From: Candidatus Saccharimonadota bacterium
Lineage (GTDB): Bacteria; Patescibacteriota; Saccharimonadia; Saccharimonadales; Saccharimonadaceae
DNA length: 64,000 nucleotides
Direction: 5' to 3'
Assembly (NCBI GenBank): GCA_017512175.1
Contig: JAFWHA010000017.1
Location: 124,001 to 188,000, forward strand
Under the pieces are notes generated by a model, which worked only from the letters and a program-made list of their open reading frames with translations, had not been told where the DNA came from and made no database searches. Both the position numbers and the translations under genes were made by a program. Of this stretch, positions 49,493-57,922 are shown piece by piece. Numbering within the stretch: position 1 is the stretch's first letter; each line of letters starts with the position of its first letter.

Positions 49493-49537
49493 AACACAAA
49501 AGGTCACTATGAAGTGGCAAAAAATAACGTTACCATC

Positions 49538-49566
49538 TTGACATAACAGGGATTTTGTGATAAAAT
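49538..49566 (+). promoter_or_regulatory. Promoter of the RimB/RimK-like operon
   Basis: TTGACA (49538-49543), 17 bases, TAAAAT (49561-49566): near consensus. The start point is near 49573, giving 14 bases of leader to ATG 49587 or 29 to ATG 49602. Confidence 0.75.
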
Positions 49567-49586
49567 GGTAATAAGCATTATTTAAA

Positions 49587-50120
49587 ATGGAATTGTTTTC
49601 TATGTCCAGTAAGGAAAATGAGACATTGCCTGTAATCGGGCCATCTGAATATATTTCTATTGGTAAACGAGCTATTAATGTTCCAGCGAAAATTGATACT
49701 GGTGCAGAAGCTTCTGCTATATGGGCTAGTAAAATTAAAATTGATAAGAATGGCGTGCTTAAATTCTCTCTTTTTGGCGAGGGTAGCCCATTCTATAATG
49801 GGAAAATCTATAAACGTACAGATTATAAGGTCATTGCTGTTCGTTCTGCTATGGGGCAGGAACAGATTCGCTATCGTGTTTATTTCCCAGTAAAGATTAA
49901 AGGTCGTAGAATTCGTGTTCTATTTTCGCTTGCAGATCGTAGTAAAAACAGCTTTCCAGTTTTGATAGGGAAACGTACTTTGCAAGGAAAATTTTTAGTA
50001 GATGTTTCTTTGCCAGATATAGAATATGAGATAAAGCCAAAGACTAAATTAGACTTAAAAACATTTAAAGAGAATCCGCATAGATTTCATAAACGATATG
50101 TAAAGAAAGGAGAAAAATAA
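49587..50120 (+). CDS. Retropepsin-like protease (RimB / putative ATP-dependent zinc protease family)
   Basis: 177 residues; ATG 49602 is an alternative start. The signature VPAKIDTGAEASAIWA (Asp-Thr-Gly near residue 38) is that of a single-chain aspartic-protease fold, followed by strands RIRVLFSLADRSKNSFPVLIGKRTL typical of the family often annotated as ATP-dependent zinc protease. In Pseudomonas the homologue RimB is encoded with RimK and removes poly-glutamate. Here it is followed within two bases by a RimK-like gene, so the pair probably adds and trims a peptide tail. Confidence 0.85.
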   Translation: MELFSMSSKENETLPVIGPSEYISIGKRAINVPAKIDTGAEASAIWASKIKIDKNGVLKFSLFGEGSPFYNGKIYKRTDYKVIAVRSAMGQEQIRYRVYFPVKIKGRRIRVLFSLADRSKNSFPVLIGKRTLQGKFLVDVSLPDIEYEIKPKTKLDLKTFKENPHRFHKRYVKKGEK

Positions 50121-50122
50121 CT

Positions 50123-51031
50123 ATGAAAATCGCAATTTTATCAAATGGTAATGCTAATTACTCTACCAAGCGACTTGTTGAAGAAGCTGAAGCGCGTGGG
50201 CATAAAGTAAAGGTTATTAAATATAAGAATTGTTATCTTTCTCTCGATGAAAAGCACCCGAATATATACTATAAAGGTAAAAAAGTGGAAGGGTATGATG
50301 CGATTATTCCACGTATCTCTAACAACATGACTAGGTATGGTTGTGCGATTGTGCGCCAGTTCGAAATGCAGGGAATTTGGACAGCTTCGAGTTCGATTTC
50401 TATTACACGTTCTCGTGATAAGTTGCGTGCGGCACAAATTCTAACTAAGGCTGGTGTAGATACGCCGAAGACTTTGGTTTCTAGAAACAGTGCTGATATT
50501 GAAGATTTGATTGATCAAATTGGCTTGCCAGTGATTATCAAACTTGCAACTGGTACTCATGGAAATGGTGTAGTATTGGCTGATACGAAAAAAGCAGCTA
50601 AGTCAGCTTTGCAGGCGTTTTACCTATATAATGAAGATGGTACTAATATCTTACTTCAGGAATACATTGAGGAATCAGCTGGTACAGACATTCGTGCGTT
50701 CGTGGTAGGCTCTAGAGTGGTTGCTAGTATGAAACGCCAGTCACTTGATGATGATTTTCGTTCAAATCTGCATAAAGGTGGTGAAGGCACAGCAATTAAA
50801 TTAACAGACGAGGAGAAGAAACTTGCTGTGCGTGCCGCCAAAGCTATGGGATTACATATCGCTGGTGTAGATCTTATGCGATCAGCTCGTGGACCATTAG
50901 TGCTAGAAGTAAATGCTTCACCAGGATTCGGTATCGAAAAAATTACTGGTAGGAATGTTGCTGAAAAAATTATTGATTATGTAGAACAGAATGCAACTCG
51001 TAGAAATTCTAAAGATAGAATTGGTGCTTAG
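50123..51031 (+). CDS. rimK: RimK-type ATP-grasp amino acid ligase
   Basis: 302 residues, the length of E. coli RimK. Start MKIAILSNG, then ITRSRDKLRAAQIL, the ATP-grasp core with IIKLATGTHGNGVVLA, LLQEYIEES, DIRAFVVGSRVVASMKR, and the metal site GVDLMRSARGPLVLEVNASPGFGIE. RimK adds glutamates to the C-terminus of ribosomal protein S6; homologues act on other acceptors. AAAGGAG lies 17 bases from the ATG, so coupling to the protease gene matters. The acceptor here is unknown. Confidence 0.9.
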   Translation: MKIAILSNGNANYSTKRLVEEAEARGHKVKVIKYKNCYLSLDEKHPNIYYKGKKVEGYDAIIPRISNNMTRYGCAIVRQFEMQGIWTASSSISITRSRDKLRAAQILTKAGVDTPKTLVSRNSADIEDLIDQIGLPVIIKLATGTHGNGVVLADTKKAAKSALQAFYLYNEDGTNILLQEYIEESAGTDIRAFVVGSRVVASMKRQSLDDDFRSNLHKGGEGTAIKLTDEEKKLAVRAAKAMGLHIAGVDLMRSARGPLVLEVNASPGFGIEKITGRNVAEKIIDYVEQNATRRNSKDRIGA

Positions 51032-51052
51032 ATAAAATTTAAAGGAGTTTTT

Positions 51053-52036
51053 ATGGAAGATTTTGATGCGATAGACAGTAAAACTATTTCTAACAGTTTT
51101 ATAAATCTTCGAAGAATTCTGAAAGAGCGAGGGTGGAAAAACGCAAAAGTTATCATCACGAATCAGAGTTATATTAAGGTTACACGTCCAGATGGGAAAG
51201 AGATTATGATTGGCGGTGGAACTCCTCCGACTACTAGTTATTTAGCGGCCGCATTGTCTGACGATAAGTATGCGACATATGTAATGCTGAAAAGTTTGCC
51301 AGAGCTAAAACAGCCCGAAACGATTTTACTTAGGGCTTCTGATGATATTGAAATAGAGAATGAGAAACTAAAAGCCCTTCTAAAGTCGCATGAAAAAATC
51401 GTTCTTAAACCTTTCAATGGCGCACACGGACATGATGTGATGGTTAATATTAACAGTTTGGATGAAGCAATGAAAGCACTTGCGAAAATTAGGGAGCATG
51501 GAGCAGATTTAGTAATTGCACAGCAAATGCTAAAATCGGATAAACCAGAAACACGAGTGATTTGCATTGACTATAAATTTGTTGCTGCGTATAGCAGAAT
51601 ACCGGCTGCGGTTACTGGAGATGGCGAGCATACCGTAGAGGAGCTAATAGATATAGAAAATTCGACTATAAGAACAGCACCGTATTTATCCAACTTGGCG
51701 TATATTAATAAGGATGCGGCGATTTCCTATCTTCAGGAAGAACATCCTAATACGCTTAAATCTATTCCTGAAAAAGGAAAAAAGGTGCAAGTCTTGGCAG
51801 TTTGTAATACTGGTCAAGGTGGCACAATGGAAGATATTTCTGGATCGTTTCCAGAGGAGCTGAAACGATTATCGGAAAAAGTAGCATCTAAGTTGGAACT
51901 TCCGCTTGCAGGGATTGATTTCTTTTCTGATTATGTAATTGAGGTGAATAAAGCTCCGGCGCTCTACCATCCAGTTGAAGGTAAAGGTGCTACTTATTGT
52001 ATAGAGAAATTCGTACAGTATTTGGAAACAATCTAA
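51053..52036 (+). CDS. Second, divergent ATP-grasp ligase of the operon
   Basis: 327 residues. The ATP-grasp core reads VLKPFNGAHGHDVMVNI (near 118-134), AQQML, TRVICIDYKFVAAYSRIP, and the catalytic GIDFFSDYVIEVNKAPALYHP with the family's Asp, Glu and Asn. A central stretch TGDGEHTVEELIDIENS resembles the equivalent part of cyanophycin synthetase and glutamate-cysteine ligase fusions. The N-terminal 90 residues look like a short substrate-binding domain. Third gene of the operon, with AAAGGAG before the ATG. It probably extends the same peptide with another amino acid, which is inference. Confidence 0.8.
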   Translation: MEDFDAIDSKTISNSFINLRRILKERGWKNAKVIITNQSYIKVTRPDGKEIMIGGGTPPTTSYLAAALSDDKYATYVMLKSLPELKQPETILLRASDDIEIENEKLKALLKSHEKIVLKPFNGAHGHDVMVNINSLDEAMKALAKIREHGADLVIAQQMLKSDKPETRVICIDYKFVAAYSRIPAAVTGDGEHTVEELIDIENSTIRTAPYLSNLAYINKDAAISYLQEEHPNTLKSIPEKGKKVQVLAVCNTGQGGTMEDISGSFPEELKRLSEKVASKLELPLAGIDFFSDYVIEVNKAPALYHPVEGKGATYCIEKFVQYLETI

Positions 52037-52057
52037 AAACTGTGTTATAATATACTT

Positions 52058-52504
52058 ATGGTTATTATTGCCACACTGGTTGCACTATTTCTAATATTCT
52101 TTTTCGTTCGTCATCATACTGGTCCTGCACATCTTGCGATGATTGCTGGACTATCGGTGTATGAGATGTTTGGGACTCAATTTGCAGATTGGATACATAA
52201 GTTACTTACGGGTGTGCCACTCGATTTAATTCAGACGGGAGTGTATGTAGCATTAATTTTGCTATTTCCAGTGTTGCTATATTTGCGGTCTTCTCGCGGT
52301 GGAATGTTCGGTATTTTGCGTGTAGTTGAGGCGGCACTTTTTTCGGCGTTGCTTACTTCACTACTTTCTGCAACTATCGCAAAATATGTTACTTTTGATT
52401 CGCTGGCTACACAAATTTCAAATTTTATTACTTCGATTGAGGGTACTATTGTACTAGTCGGTATAGGCGCTGCTTATTTTGACATTTTGATGTACCACGA
52501 ATAG
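52058..52504 (+). CDS. Small four-helix membrane protein
   Basis: 148 residues with four hydrophobic segments (about 2-18, 24-40, 60-77, 88-108) and a hydrophobic C-terminus around 128-145. A HHTGPAHLAMIAGLSVYEMFG stretch between helices carries two His. No family recognised. TGTTATAAT (52043-52051) is six bases before the ATG, so it has its own leaderless transcript, separate from the ATP-grasp operon that ends 21 bases before. Confidence 0.5.
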   Translation: MVIIATLVALFLIFFFVRHHTGPAHLAMIAGLSVYEMFGTQFADWIHKLLTGVPLDLIQTGVYVALILLFPVLLYLRSSRGGMFGILRVVEAALFSALLTSLLSATIAKYVTFDSLATQISNFITSIEGTIVLVGIGAAYFDILMYHE

Positions 52505-52566
52505 TCGTGGATAAAAATATCGAGCTAATGCTTTATGAGGATTTTATTTTGTGCTAGGCTCGTTTC

Positions 52567-54042
52567 ATGAAATTACATGCATCATGGTTTGTTTTGGCGA
52601 ATGCAGCCGGAATTATAGTAGGCGACATTTTAGCTTTAATTTTTAAACCGACTTTCATGGGTGGTGTGTTGTGGGTAATAACTAGTATTTTAGTGTTTGT
52701 TGTTTCTATGATGATAGCAGCAAAACCTTTGATTGTGCTAGCTTTTGTTTCGGGAATCATGCTAATTTTTTGCCGAGTGACTCCTGATAATATTTCAAAA
52801 GAATATATCAATAATATGGTCGGGAAAGATGTAACTGTTGTTGGCAAAATTACAAAAGATCCGGAAGAAAAAGATGCGGGAAAGAAAAATTTAATTCTGG
52901 AAGATTTGGAATTTGAGTTTTTTAATGACGACGGAGTACAAAATATCCAGAAATGTGGGGGAAAGATTTTTACGCAAATTACTAATTTAGATGTAGGACG
53001 GTCTGATAAAATTGTGCTTTCTGGTGTGATTTCGGAGGGATTTGGAAATTATATAGCGACTGTTTTTCGTCCAGAAGTTAAGGAGATAATTCATCCAGAG
53101 CCGGGAGATTTGTTTCTAAAATTTCGGAACTTTTTTGCTGATGGTGTTAAAAAATATTTACCAGAAAAAGAAGCAGGACTAGGACTAGGTTTTTTGTTAG
53201 GACAGAAAAGCGGAGTAGATAAGGGTTTTCAAGAATCGCTTCGAGTTGTAGGTTTGACGCATATTATTGTCGCTTCTGGGGCGCATTTGGGAGTTCTTAT
53301 TAGTATTGCTCGAAAGATTTTCGGTAGATTATCGAGATTCTCTAGCTTGCTTTCTGGCATGGTCTTTATGGCTATATTTATTGGAATTACTGGGGTCTCT
53401 GCTAGTATGTTAAGAGCAGGACTTGTGGTAGGAATATCTTTAATTGCATGGTATTATGGCAGAAAAATTCATCCACTAAGATTAATACTTTTGGTTGCGG
53501 CTATTACATTGATGATTTCTCCAGAATACCTTACTGATTTAGCGTGGCTACTTTCGTTTGCCTCTTTTTCTGGGATATTGATTATAGCGCCAGTTATTGC
53601 AAGAATTTTTTATGGCAAAAGTAAAAAACCTGGATTTATTGCCAATACGTTTATTTCTTCTATATCGGCAAGTTTGCTGTGCACGCCGATATTAATATAT
53701 TTTTATGGCTCGTTTTCGTTAATATCTACGATTGCGAATATTCTAATTTTGCCAACAGTTTCTATTGCGATGGGACTAACTTTTCTAGTTGGCATATTTG
53801 CAATTTTTGTACCACTTATAGCGAGCATAGCTCGCGAGGTGGCTTTGTGGGTGTTAGATTACCAAATAGCAGTAGTGGAATTTTTTGGCGACAAGAAGGA
53901 GTTTTTAGTTGCAATTCCAGCAGAGAATCCGCTGATTTTTCTGACTTATATTCCAATAGCTATTAGTCTTGTCGTGATGGTAATTTGGCAAAGAAAAAAG
54001 CTAAGGCAGAGATTTTTAGATATAGAGCCTATGCTTGCATAG
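52567..54042 (+). CDS. comEC: ComEC/Rec2 DNA-uptake channel without nuclease domain
   Basis: 491 residues. N-terminal helices, an OB-like outer domain (DVTVVGKITKDPEEKDAGKKNL...), then the competence domain with VGLTHIIVASGAHLGVLISI and LRAGLVVGISLIAWYYGRKIHPLR, and eight or more helices. The protein ends after the channel: the C-terminal beta-lactamase-like domain that trims incoming DNA in long ComEC proteins is absent. ComEC passes single-stranded DNA through the membrane, and with the pilus genes suggests natural transformation. TAGGCT (52555-52560) is six bases before the ATG. recA follows. Confidence 0.92.
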   Translation: MKLHASWFVLANAAGIIVGDILALIFKPTFMGGVLWVITSILVFVVSMMIAAKPLIVLAFVSGIMLIFCRVTPDNISKEYINNMVGKDVTVVGKITKDPEEKDAGKKNLILEDLEFEFFNDDGVQNIQKCGGKIFTQITNLDVGRSDKIVLSGVISEGFGNYIATVFRPEVKEIIHPEPGDLFLKFRNFFADGVKKYLPEKEAGLGLGFLLGQKSGVDKGFQESLRVVGLTHIIVASGAHLGVLISIARKIFGRLSRFSSLLSGMVFMAIFIGITGVSASMLRAGLVVGISLIAWYYGRKIHPLRLILLVAAITLMISPEYLTDLAWLLSFASFSGILIIAPVIARIFYGKSKKPGFIANTFISSISASLLCTPILIYFYGSFSLISTIANILILPTVSIAMGLTFLVGIFAIFVPLIASIAREVALWVLDYQIAVVEFFGDKKEFLVAIPAENPLIFLTYIPIAISLVVMVIWQRKKLRQRFLDIEPMLA

Positions 54043-54138
54043 AAAATCTATTTTTGTTAATCTTAGCTTGGCTTTACTGTCTGAAAAAATTTTATCCGAA
54101 GAGTTCAAAATAAGATATAATGGAATAAAGGAGATAAT

Positions 54139-55197
54139 ATGGTTAAAAAATCAGAGAATTTAGATGCAGAGAAAAACGGTAAGAGTGAAGCTCTCAATCT
54201 TGCAATTGCGCAAATAACGAAACAGTTTGGTGATGGCTCAATCATGAAACTTGGCGAAGCTAAGAAAATTGACGTGGAGCTACTGCCTTCAGGCTCGTTG
54301 TCGCTTGATTTGGCGTTGGGTGGTGGTTATCCGAAAGGGCGTATTATTGAGATTTATGGTCCAGAATCTTCTGGTAAAACCACTTTGGCATTACATGCGA
54401 TTTCCGAGATTCAGAAACAAGGTGGGCAAGCGGCGTTCATTGATGCGGAGCATGCCTTAGACCCGGCCTATGCTAGAAAGATTGGAGTAAATACTGGCGA
54501 TTTGCTTATTTCTCAGCCAGACAATGGTGAACAAGCATTAGAAATTTGTGAGACTCTAGTGCGTTCTGGGGCAGTAGATTTGATTGTGGTAGATTCTGTA
54601 GCGGCATTAGTACCACAAGCAGAAATTGATGGGGATATGGGTGATGCACAGATGGGACTTCAGGCGCGTTTGATGAGTCAAGCGATGAGGAAACTTACTG
54701 GCATTATCAGTAAGTCTAAGGCAACGGTCATATTCATTAACCAAATTCGCATGAAGATTGGCGTAATGTTCGGTAACCCTGAAACTACTACTGGTGGTAA
54801 CGCACTTAAATTCTACGCTTCGGTACGTATTGACATTCGACGTATTGGGCAGATTAAAGATGGAGATAAAATTGCAGGTAATCGCACGAAGATTAAAGTC
54901 GTGAAAAACAAAATTGCTGCACCGTTTAGAACTGCAGAATTCGACATTATGTACAACGAAGGAATCAGCAAGACTGGGGATATTTTGGACTTAGCAGTAG
55001 AACATGGTGTCATAGAGAAATCTGGTGCATTTTTGAAATATAATGGAGAGACTATTGGACAAGGTAGAGAGGCAGTCAAGAGACTATTCAAAGAAAAGCC
55101 AGAGCTAATGGCAGAAATTGAGGGAAAAGTCCGAGAAAAGGTATTCCCGTCTGAAGAAACTGAAAAGAAACCTTCTTCAAGTAAGGTTACAAAATAG
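54139..55197 (+). CDS. recA: Recombinase RecA
   Basis: 352 residues. Walker [15 protein letters not shown] (about 72-79), the Glu of [24 protein letters not shown], the loop-2 region [27 protein letters not shown], and a basic C-terminal tail. TATAAT (54116-54121) lies so that the start point falls at or next to AAAGGAG (54127-54133): the mRNA begins with the ribosome site. It starts the recA-nudix-recX operon. Confidence 0.98.
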   Translation: MVKKSENLDAEKNGKSEALNLAIAQITKQFGDGSIMKLGEAKKIDVELLPSGSLSLDLALGGGYPKGRIIEIYGPESSGKTTLALHAISEIQKQGGQAAFIDAEHALDPAYARKIGVNTGDLLISQPDNGEQALEICETLVRSGAVDLIVVDSVAALVPQAEIDGDMGDAQMGLQARLMSQAMRKLTGIISKSKATVIFINQIRMKIGVMFGNPETTTGGNALKFYASVRIDIRRIGQIKDGDKIAGNRTKIKVVKNKIAAPFRTAEFDIMYNEGISKTGDILDLAVEHGVIEKSGAFLKYNGETIGQGREAVKRLFKEKPELMAEIEGKVREKVFPSEETEKKPSSSKVTK

Positions 55198-55213
55198 AAG
55201 TGGAGATATCTCT

Positions 55214-55768
55214 ATGCACCATGACGAGCTATGGCAAGAGTATGATCGAGCTGGTAGGCGGCTGAAGACAAGTTGGCCGTCTATCAAGAATAATCCGAAG
55301 ATGAATCAAAATGCAGCTTTCGTGTCGACAGTTTGTGTATGGCTATATCGGCATACTGAAGATGGAATAGAAATATTATTCCAGAAACGTTCCCCATATA
55401 TAGATAGCTACGCGAATCTTTACGACCGTTCCGCTGGAGGGCACGTCAATTTTGGTGAAGATGATATTGATGCGGTAATTCGTGAGACTAGAGAGGAAAT
55501 AGGTGTAGATTTGTTGCCGGATAATGTGAGTTTTGTGTCCTCACACGTGAGTAATTATAAGAATCTAATAGTCAAAGTTTACGCTTATGATTGTACCGGG
55601 TCTGAAATGGAGTTTTCTTTTGATGATAAAGAAGTGTCAGAAGTAAAATGGGTGCGATTGACAGATTTTGATGAATTTGTTGAACAGAACGCTAAGCCAC
55701 CGCTAAAAGCTGATACTGAAGTTAATATGTTGTTTAAGAAATGGCTAGAGTTTCGTGGAAATTATTAG
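55214..55768 (+). CDS. NUDIX hydrolase (isopentenyl-diphosphate isomerase-like subgroup)
   Basis: 184 residues from ATG 55214 with GTGGAG before it; the frame is open into recA. The Nudix box is complete: GGHVNFGEDD...RETREEIGV (about 79-101), with the catalytic REVxEE pattern as RETREE. The N-terminus (HHDELWQEYDRAGRRL) resembles the IDI-like/NUDIX 10 subgroup. It hydrolyses a nucleoside diphosphate derivative, unknown which; a house-cleaning role in nucleotide damage fits its place between recA and recX. Confidence 0.88.
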   Translation: MHHDELWQEYDRAGRRLKTSWPSIKNNPKMNQNAAFVSTVCVWLYRHTEDGIEILFQKRSPYIDSYANLYDRSAGGHVNFGEDDIDAVIRETREEIGVDLLPDNVSFVSSHVSNYKNLIVKVYAYDCTGSEMEFSFDDKEVSEVKWVRLTDFDEFVEQNAKPPLKADTEVNMLFKKWLEFRGNY

Positions 55769-56528
55769 TCTAAAAGAGCAAGCATCTGATGCTGAAACAG
55801 CTGTGCAATCAGATGCGTATGTAGTGACGGCTATTAAGCCGCAAGCAGGCAATAATAATCGCGTTAATGTTTTTGTTAATGACGAATATGATTTTTCTTT
55901 GGACATTGCACAGGTTGTTGACTATAAATTAAAAGTTAAAAGATGTTTGACTGAGCTAGAATTATCAGAGTTAAGGAATGCTTCGGAATTTGGGAAATTA
56001 TATCAACGTGCATTAGAAAAAACGTTGTCACGCCCACATTCTATTAAAGAAATTCGTGACTACTTAGACACTAAGAGAAAAAAACGAATAGCGGAAAATA
56101 AAATAGCACATAATAATCGTAAAAAAGACAAAGAATTAGTAAAAAAATATAAATTAAAAGTAAAAGAGCAACCAATTTATTCCGACGAAACGATTAAAAA
56201 AATTATTGGGATATTAGTAGAAAAGGGATATTTAGACGATAGAAAATTTGCTGAGTATTATGTAGCAAATCGTAATCAGAAGAAGGGAACGAGTTTAAAG
56301 AAATTACGTTTGGAGTTAAATTCTAAAGGGATTAGTGAAGAAATCTGCGAGCAAGTTTTAGCGGAGTCAGGTAGAAATGACGTGGAAGAAATTAAAAAAA
56401 TAATGAAGAAAAAAGCTAAGCATTATGATATGGAAAAGATGACTAACTATCTGATTCGTCAGGGGTTTGACTATCAACTTGTGCGAGATCTGCTTCAGGA
56501 GCAAGCCGAGCTTCTCGGAAAGGATTAA
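55755..56528 (+). CDS. recX: RecX-family RecA regulator
   Basis: 257 residues from the GTG at 55755, which overlaps the NUDIX gene by 14 bases. An N-terminal region of about 75 residues with a beta-rich part (VNVFVNDEYDFSLDIAQVVDYKL), then three-helix RecX repeats: KLYQRALEKTLSRPHSIKEIRDYL, then RKFAEYYVANRNQKKGTSLKKLRLELNSKGI, and the last MEKMTNYLIRQGFDYQLVRDLL. RecX binds within the RecA filament groove and limits it. Its last 86 bases are overlapped by the PRC-barrel gene on the other strand. Confidence 0.88.
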   Translation: MEIISLKEQASDAETAVQSDAYVVTAIKPQAGNNNRVNVFVNDEYDFSLDIAQVVDYKLKVKRCLTELELSELRNASEFGKLYQRALEKTLSRPHSIKEIRDYLDTKRKKRIAENKIAHNNRKKDKELVKKYKLKVKEQPIYSDETIKKIIGILVEKGYLDDRKFAEYYVANRNQKKGTSLKKLRLELNSKGISEEICEQVLAESGRNDVEEIKKIMKKKAKHYDMEKMTNYLIRQGFDYQLVRDLLQEQAELLGKD

Positions 56529-57063
56529 CAAAATTAGGTACAAAATCTTCACGCATGCCATTTTTCCTGATTTTGTCTTCTTCATCTTTGACGATAACTT
56601 TATCGTCAGTAACTTTGATTACTTCGCTGCGCCCGATTATAAGTTCGGGATCAAGAAATGACTTTATAAGCGGTCTTTGGACGACAAATTGTTGGACCAT
56701 AAAATCTTTAGTATTGACGGTGAAACTGATGATTTTTCCGATTTTGCTACCTTTTTTAGATTCGACTTTTTTGCCGATTAATTCGAATCTGATATCGAGA
56801 ATTTTGTCTAGTTTCACAACGTCGCCAGGATTTACGAAATCGTCAATTGAATCTATGACCATGCCCAATTCGGAAAATTCGCGGACTAATTGCGTTTGTA
56901 AAATTGTGCCGTTTTCACCGCCAACTTCTGGACCTTCGAGCCTAAAAGCAATTACTTTTAAACTATTAGGGTCGATGATTAATTCAGTTACTTTAGCAAT
57001 CATTCCATTCACGTGTAAACTGAGTATTGGGTAACCGATAAGTTTGTCTGCGTTAATTAGCAT
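56443..57063 (-). CDS. PRC-barrel domain protein
   Basis: About 206 residues from ATG 57063; TATAAT (57075-57070) ends six bases before it. Two PRC-barrel-like beta domains: residues 1-75 (LINADKLIGYPILSLHVNGMIAKVTELIIDP) and 85-165 (DIRFELIGKKVESKKGSKIGKIISFTVNTKDFMVQQFVVQRP), then an acidic tail. PRC barrels occur in RimM and in regulatory or RNA-binding proteins. Its tail is encoded antisense to the end of recX (86 bases), so the two genes share DNA. Its promoter lies over the stop of tilS. Confidence 0.8.
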   Translation of the reverse strand: MLINADKLIGYPILSLHVNGMIAKVTELIIDPNSLKVIAFRLEGPEVGGENGTILQTQLVREFSELGMVIDSIDDFVNPGDVVKLDKILDIRFELIGKKVESKKGSKIGKIISFTVNTKDFMVQQFVVQRPLIKSFLDPELIIGRSEVIKVTDDKVIVKDEEDKIRKNGMREDFVPNFVNPFREARLAPEADLAQVDSQTPDESDS

Positions 57064-57070
57064 AAGTTTA

Positions 57071-57904
57071 TTATATCTTAAAATAGGTTTTGTGTATAGT
57101 GACCATTTTGCCGCCGGGAAGATTAAATTTCTTTTCTGGAGCATAAGTTTTAATAGCGTTAAGAAAATCTAAAATCTGTGGTCTAGTGGCTAGAATGTCA
57201 TGTCTTGAGAGCTCAAATTTAAGAATTTCTAGAGCAACAGTTTCGTCAATGTCGGTAAACCATTTTCTTTCAAAAACACCGTTTAAAGGAATAATTTCGG
57301 CTAGTATTTTTTCTATCTCTAAACGTAACTTTAGTTGTTTTTGATAGAGATTATAAATTGCTAGAAGTTTGGGTTTGGACATCTGAGATACTTTTGGACG
57401 AAGCCTGTTTCTAAGGTAATTTTCCTCTGCATTAGTGGGGTCTTGTCTGAACGATAAATTATTATTAGCGGCGAAGATGTCGATTTCTGTTTTAGTCATC
57501 GGCTCTACCTCTAAGAAAAAATGATGAACTTTTTCATTACTGAATGGAGTAAGCCCTCTCCAACCAGTGCCACGTAAGATATTGATTGCAACTGACTCTA
57601 CTAAATCATTAATATGATGTGCTGTCCAAATTTCTCCGCTGACTTTTTTGGAAACTTGGTTTAAGAACTTATAGCGAGCTTCTCGCGCTGTTGCTTCGGA
57701 AACGGTATCGCCAAGTTCTGCAGTTCCGAGAAAAAATGGTAATCTGAATTTTTCTGCGGTATTTCTTACAAAATTCGCATCATCTTTCGACGATTCTCTA
57801 GTTCCATGGTCAAAATGAGCGACTACCACGTCGGGATCGTTTTTAAGCATGGCTAAAAGAGCCATTGAATCCACCCCTCCAGAAATTGCCAAGACCTTCT
57901 TCAT
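57071..57904 (-). CDS. tilS: tRNA(Ile)-lysidine synthase
   Basis: About 277 residues from ATG 57904. The PP-loop SGGVDSM (about 8-14), AHFDHGTRESS with the catalytic His, TAHHINDLVESVAINILRGTGWRGL and RNRLRPKV are the TilS signature. It converts C34 of the CAU tRNA-Ile2 to lysidine so that it reads AUA. The long C-terminal domain of the E. coli enzyme is missing, as in the short form. A likely substrate tRNA is at 2616-2691. It is divergent from lepA, the two start codons being 18 bases apart. Confidence 0.93.
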   Translation of the reverse strand: MKKVLAISGGVDSMALLAMLKNDPDVVVAHFDHGTRESSKDDANFVRNTAEKFRLPFFLGTAELGDTVSEATAREARYKFLNQVSKKVSGEIWTAHHINDLVESVAINILRGTGWRGLTPFSNEKVHHFFLEVEPMTKTEIDIFAANNNLSFRQDPTNAEENYLRNRLRPKVSQMSKPKLLAIYNLYQKQLKLRLEIEKILAEIIPLNGVFERKWFTDIDETVALEILKFELSRHDILATRPQILDFLNAIKTYAPEKKFNLPGGKMVTIHKTYFKI

Positions 57905-57918
57905 ATGGTATAATTTTA
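57886..57918. promoter_or_regulatory. Overlapping divergent promoters of tilS and lepA
   Basis: For lepA: TTGCCA (57886-57891), 17 bases, TATAAT (57909-57914, also TGG-extended), eight bases to ATG 57923. For tilS on the minus strand: TAAAAT (57918-57913), eight bases to ATG 57904. The two -10 boxes overlap, and the lepA -35 box lies inside the tilS coding sequence, so the genes cannot be transcribed at the same instant. Confidence 0.7.
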
Positions 57919-57922
57919 CCAC

